From the NCBI GenBank assembly GCA_033032175.1, contig CM065321.1, positions 11,740,501 to 11,804,500 on the forward strand: 64,000 nucleotides of DNA, in the 5' to 3' direction. Position numbers and translations under genes: made by a program. The notes under the pieces were generated by a model that saw only the letters and a list, made by a program, of their open reading frames with translations, was not told the DNA's origin and searched no databases. Source of the stretch: Saturnia japonica (Eukaryota > Arthropoda > Insecta > Lepidoptera > Saturniidae). Shown piece after piece: positions 61,101-64,000 of the stretch. The number at the start of each line of letters is the position of its first letter. The stretch's first letter is position 1.

Positions 61101-62786
61101 ATGTGATTAGTTCCATAATTAAATTTTGTAATTAATATATTCATAATAAGATTTCACAAATACATACCTAGTGTTTGAGTTTCTCTTCTCAGATTAATCA
61201 GTAAACTTATTTGATACCTACGGATTTTCCTATAAATAATAAAGCTACATTAAGTAGCATTAAGTATGCAGTGCGCTGGTAGTGTGCTCGTATTAAATTT
61301 ATTCGATCAATTCTCCGACGCGCCTTCCGCGGTTTCGCGGCTGAGTACATCCCGCGCTCGCCCCCAAGCCCAGTGAAGCTGTCAAATCTTCTAATGTCTC
61401 CTGGGCTCATAAAAATATAGGCAGTTCCAAATAAAACCCTTTCTCGTACTTGCCTACATCTTGCCAGATCGCTAGACCTTCAAGGATACTGCTCCGCTCC
61501 ATAGGATAGTAGCTTGAAGTTACATACCCCCCTCAATATATAGGCTATGAAATACAAAACAATCTGACGGGTACTAATTTTTTTAAAATTAATTATAGGT
61601 TTAGCGTTATGGGTACAATCTCGTTTGATGTTAAGTGATTATGTAGCCTTGGATGGTGACACGCTAAGCCTACTGCGGGAAACTGGCTCTCAAGCGAGTT
61701 GCCGGAACACACCTATATGTGCTTGGCGACAGATTTTAGCTAGGCAAGTGGGCATTACAAGAAGCTCTATAGTTTCATCACTATGTTTGTCTTTCCCCGA
61801 AAGCTCAGACACATTGCAGGGATACGAACTCACTTCGATAGACGCGTTGTCCATACACGCTACCACAGAGCCATCAAGATTCAGATTCAAACAAACAAAC
61901 AATATATTGAACTTTATAAAATTAATATATTAATACGTGAAACAAAAACTTTCTACGCCTTTTTAAGCGTATTGTGTGCACGGAATACTGTGAGATTTGA
62001 TATGGTTAAAGTTTACATGGAGAAGGAGTGCAGAAAGCTAAAATTTATCTATAATATATGTTACTAATATATTAAATTAAATGAATTAATACTGCGAATC
62101 CTAACCCGACCACTGTCATTGAACTTAGACCACCCAAAATATTGACATTGTCACTCAATGAAAAGTAAAAGCAAGTGATATATAATATTCATTGCTTAGG
62201 TTCATATTGCAAATGTAAAACAAATAATAATAATAAGTTTATTTGACCATAACAAGATACAAAAATATGAGGCTTATTTCTAGGAAATACAATAGTTTTA
62301 TTCTCAATTAATGAAACCTAGCGCCTGAACTAGGCCGAGCCTGTATTTCAAACGCTAGTCTCTTCCCGTGATATATTATTACATAGTAGGTACCTACATA
62401 TGGCATACTCAGTATAACACTGTTGTATCTTATTAACATTATCACAAATCTATAATTTTAAAAGAGAAAACAAGGTACTTTGTAATATTTTTAACAGATA
62501 ATAGTTTATGATTAAAAAGTCGCTGGTCGAATTACGATCATCGGACGATAGCTAGTTAATATATTATGTGTTTCATAAAAAGTAGATAAACCAAGCATCG
62601 ATCAACAATATATTATCAAATCATCATGGCATTTTTCACCTTCTAGTTGAAACCGCGCAAAGGAATTGGAAGCCAGACTATCGACCCACCGATGAAAGCG
62701 ATCATGATTTCTTCAGTGTTTTCGCTGTCTACTTCCCGGCTGTGACGGGAGTTCAAGCTGGTGCTAACATATGTGGTGATCTAAGG
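49104..62786 (+). CDS. SLC12 cation-chloride cotransporter gene 2 (tandem paralogue), 3' partial
   Basis: Join 49104-49149, 53184-53275, 58683-58772, 59549-59729, 60008-60267, 60940-61048, 62647-62786, continuing past the right edge. Phases agree at every junction. The TM1-TM2, TM3-TM4, TM5 and TM6 exons match gene 1 in order, intron phase and sequence (TM3-TM4 about 85% identical, TM5 about half). The N-tail is short, about 75 residues before TM1, with an RSRRRRSAS patch. The exon with LTREALPR and RPSLGELH seen in gene 1 was not found. Asn replaces the TM3 potassium-site Tyr and Gln the TM6 chloride-site Leu, as in gene 1. It would be a plasma-membrane Cl-coupled cation cotransporter. The start exon and the short N-tail are inferred from phase and signals, not from protein homology. 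Confidence 0.85.
51335..51530. mobile_element. MITE family M2
   Basis: The left end CTAGGAAGTTTTTGTGGGAT and the inverse of the right end CTAGAAGTTTTTGGCGGGAT form terminal repeats about 196 bp apart. Fragments occur at 14853 and 29270. Confidence 0.7.
51591..52085 (-). repeat. Helitron-like repeat copy
   Basis: Begins ACTAGCTGTGCCCGTGGCTT (inverse of a CTAGT end) and includes TGAAAGTCCCGTCAAAATCG, shared with 21063-21245 and 63540-63900. Confidence 0.6.
52108..53131 (+). repeat. Helitron-like repeat, apparently near full length
   Basis: Starts TCCAAACTTATATTATAAAT (TC start) and ends GAGCCGCGGGCACAGCTAG before T. The TC...CTAG ends and an A/T context fit Helitron-type rolling-circle elements. 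It ends 52 bases before a gene 2 exon. Confidence 0.55.
53184..53275 (+). CDS. SLC12 gene 2, N-terminal exon
   Basis: Acceptor TTATTAACAG, starts in phase 1, ends in phase 0 before GTATTA. It encodes PNPSRSRRRRSASVENGNTK and PVDTTSSRDE. SVENGNTK resembles SVNGDSKK in gene 1. Confidence 0.7.
53677..55470 (-). pseudogene. R1-clade ORF2, reverse transcriptase and C-terminal zinc motif
   Basis: RT blocks in order: YRPLVLLDDTGKMLERII, FGFRRGRSTLDAL, VSIDIANAFNSLPH (first Asp), GVPQGSV, then an in-frame TAG at 54922-54924, GPLLWN, and CYADDTLVVARG with the YADD catalytic pair. A C-terminal CHECGAAEDTAQHTLGEC zinc motif follows. The frame is otherwise open for about 600 codons and ends at 53677. 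Confidence 0.9.
55490..56777 (-). pseudogene. R1-clade ORF2, endonuclease and linker
   Basis: ATG at 56777. It shows NLNQSATAQDLFVQSVAEW, a Glu in AEPYCVP, GDLNAKSRAWGS and SDHRYIRF, the fold and motifs of an apurinic-type endonuclease of the R1 clade. The frame stops at 56046 (TAG), again near 55915 (TAA replacing Tyr before WWSPEIADLR), is shifted near 55640, and has TGA near 55491 in APGPD-VPGQ, where Gly is expected. Confidence 0.85.
56801..57142 (-). pseudogene. R1-clade ORF1 C-terminus (zinc knuckles)
   Basis: Contains CFKCMGLGHTRTTC and CSRCGDSGHTAVSC, two CCHC knuckles of a LINE ORF1 protein. An upstream in-frame TAG near 57157 and the truncation near 57178 remove the N-terminal part. 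The TAA at 56801 lies 24 bases before the ORF2 ATG. Confidence 0.85.
57940..58250 (+). repeat. Dispersed retroposon, family B, longest copy
   Basis: Includes CTTTGTTTTGGTTTGTCGCG, GGTCACCATTGTTTTCGTTT and GGCACAGTGCCGTCACTTTT. It also shares TGTCGTGTTCC.GGAT with 14015-14045. Confidence 0.5.
58418..58510 (+). repeat. LINE 3' tail with AAAT repeats
   Basis: GACTGGCAGAGAATGCCTTA and GCATTAAGTCCGCCATTG, then (AAAT)n. Same family as the copy nested in the mariner at 8470-8611. Confidence 0.6.
58683..58772 (+). CDS. SLC12 gene 2, juxtamembrane exon
   Basis: Acceptor TTTTTTTTTCAG, donor GTAATA, phase 0 both ends, 30 codons ending [10 protein letters not shown], matching gene 1 exon 2. Confidence 0.88.
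58773..59548 (+). other. Intron of SLC12 gene 2
   Basis: About 58805-59090 is a dispersed repeat with CCCAATCTACGCAGGCTAGG, ending AAGCCGCGGGAAAAGTGCT. The rest is AT-rich. Confidence 0.4.
59549..59729 (+). CDS. SLC12 gene 2, TM1-TM2 exon
   Basis: Acceptor GGTTTTAG, donor GTAAAC, ends in phase 1, 181 bp as in gene 1. It encodes [20 protein letters not shown] and TM2. Confidence 0.95.
59944..59970 (+). repeat. SINE 3'-end fragment
   Basis: CAGGTGAGATTGTGGCCACA is identical to the end of the SINE at 41696-42000. Confidence 0.5.
60008..60267 (+). CDS. SLC12 gene 2, TM3-TM4 exon
   Basis: Acceptor TTTTAAG, donor GTAAGT, 260 bp as in gene 1. It encodes GGVYYLVSRSLGAELG and [11 protein letters not shown] with Asn at the potassium-site position. 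Most differences from gene 1 are synonymous. Confidence 0.95.
60268..60939 (+). other. Intron of SLC12 gene 2
   Basis: Holds a 16-base A run at about 60566-60580 followed by a GC-richer segment (60585-60730) that I cannot place. The rest is AT-rich. Confidence 0.4.
60940..61048 (+). CDS. SLC12 gene 2, TM5 exon
   Basis: Acceptor TTGTTTTAG, donor GTAAGT, 109 bp as in gene 1. It encodes NFLITVIVLAIFNYIIGACI and GPKDDNEISKGFIGIN. Confidence 0.93.
61049..62646 (+). other. Intron of SLC12 gene 2
   Basis: Holds a family C fragment at about 61310-61430 (GCTCGCCCCCAAGCCCAGTG) and a minus-strand SINE at 61612-61880. The rest is AT-rich. Confidence 0.55.
61612..61880 (-). mobile_element. tRNA-derived SINE
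   Basis: Inverted copy: TTTGATGTTAAGTGATTATG, GAGTTGCCGGAACACACCTA and a B-box inverse in GGGATACGAACTC near 61820. Confidence 0.7.
62647..62786 (+). CDS. SLC12 gene 2, TM6 exon
   Basis: Acceptor CCTTCTAG, 140 bp as in gene 1. It encodes FFSVFAVYFPAVTGVQAGAN and ICGDLR. The donor is GTTGTT, a weak match to consensus, but it falls at the position conserved with gene 1. Confidence 0.92.
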
Positions 62787-64000
62787 GTTGTTAATTCAAT
62801 TTACTTATTATTGATTAGTTTGTTGCTTGTTTAAATGAATAACTCCGCTACTATACCGGCCTAAATGGACTCAACGACCATTGGAGGTCTGGAATAAATG
62901 AATACTTTTGACCAAAACAACACGATTGAAGTCTTAAATAGAATATATATTTAAATCACTTAAATATTTGTAAAAACTTTTATCGTATTATTGATTAATC
63001 TCTTAAAGGTATTTTTGTGGCAACGCCATATCTCCGTTAATACTTCATCACAATTAATTATTCAAACATCATTTTAAAGCTTATATTCTTTGCTTTTGAC
63101 GAAAAATAGCGCAAGAGATTAATGTTTTTATAAAGACAATCTAATCATGCTTTATGTTAAAAATCTGTTCAACTAACATGACAGCCGTTAGACTATTTAC
63201 GTTCTTTAATTTGCGAAAATTCGCACGGGTTAGCGGGTAAATAATATTTCACTTTAACAAACGTTTGAAAAAAACTAGCGTTTTTTTTACTATAAAATTG
63301 AGTAAAAATAGTTTTCAGCTTTTGCATGTTTAGTTTTTATGTTTCGTTTGTTCAAACGAAAAAATGTCTTTACCGAATTTATGTCTTCGATTTTACTGAT
63401 AAAATATTGACAAAAAACACTAGTTACTTTTTCTATATAATGAACGATTTCAAAGATTATGTATATATTGATCAGTTATTATCTCCACATAGTTATCATG
63501 TTATTTACTGTCTAATTTTAAACGACCAAGTCAAACAGGTATTTTTAATATATAGGGTTGCCATCCGTACTATCTATATCTATATCTATACAATTAATAA
63601 AATTGAAGTGTCCGTTTGTAATGTCAAAATAACAGCTTTTTTACTAAATGCATCATATTATATCCGATACCTATAACAAAAAACCTATTTTTAACATTTT
63701 TGTTTCTCTGTCTGTCAGTTTGTTCCAGGTAATCTCCGAAACGGCTGGATCGATTTTGATGGGATTTTAACTGGCAGATAGCTGATTAAGTAGTAGCTTA
63801 GGCTCCTTTTTTTAATAATAGGGTTCCGCTCAAATAAAAAAAACTGGTCTTGGTGAATCAATTCGGGCGCTTAAATAGCTTACGCTGACTTAACCATTTT
63901 AGATATATAAAAATTAGGTACTTACTACATAATTGTAGATATTAAAAGACCTACAAAAAAGGCAACACGAGCATAATTATATTTATCATCTAAGGATCAC
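62787..64000 (+). other. Intron of SLC12 gene 2 running off the window, with a Helitron-like repeat
   Basis: About 63540-63900 is an inverted copy of the 51780-52085 repeat (TTTGTTCCAGGTAATCTCCG, then GGTGAATCAATTCGGGCGCT). The rest is AT-rich with no exon recognised. Confidence 0.5.

Noticed and set aside
1..64000. CRISPR array, prokaryotic operon or rRNA
   Set aside because: No regularly spaced repeats with unique spacers, no ribosomal sequence, and gene structure is clearly eukaryotic.

Overview
The window is from an insect nuclear genome, most probably a moth or butterfly. Host DNA is AT-rich and packed with short dispersed repeats. The host coding sequence is split into 75-290 bp exons with GT/AG introns. 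The transposon set (R1-clade LINE, mariner, tRNA-derived SINE, Helitron-like ends of the type common in Lepidoptera) fits that group. I cannot name the species.

Region 1 (1-4338) is the 3' part of an errantivirus-type (Ty3/gypsy plus env) retroelement. It holds the end of Gag fused in frame to the RNase H tail and a complete-looking integrase. Protease, reverse transcriptase and most of RNase H are absent. An env-like gene broken by one frameshift follows, then a polypurine tract and a 307-bp 3' LTR. The 5' part lies off the left edge.

Region 2 (4651-43204) is the main host gene: 18 plus-strand coding exons with compatible splice phases, encoding about 1,059 residues of an SLC12 cation-chloride cotransporter of the NKCC/NCC type, through to its stop codon. 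The first exon(s) lie off the left edge. The introns carry nearly all the mobile DNA: a mariner with a nested LINE tail, a TA-flanked element with perfect terminal repeats, several MITEs, six tRNA-derived SINE copies and other retroposon tails.

Region 3 (43205-49069) is the 3' flank of gene 1 and the intergenic space, with a decayed LINE reverse transcriptase fragment and a Helitron-like copy.

Region 4 (about 49070 to beyond 64000) is a second SLC12 gene in the same orientation, a tandem paralogue. Seven exons are visible, from a short N-terminus to the segment matching gene 1 exon 6; the rest is off the right edge. Its exons share the intron positions of gene 1. A GC-rich, decayed R1-clade retrotransposon lies antisense in its second visible intron. 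The conserved N-terminal exon that in gene 1 carries the phosphoregulatory region was not found in gene 2.

The two transporters would act as plasma-membrane electroneutral cotransporters. Both carry Asn where NKCC1 has a potassium-coordinating Tyr and Gln where NKCC1 has a chloride-site Leu, so their ion selectivity may differ from canonical NKCC. I saw no CRISPR array, rRNA, functional tRNA gene or prokaryotic system.
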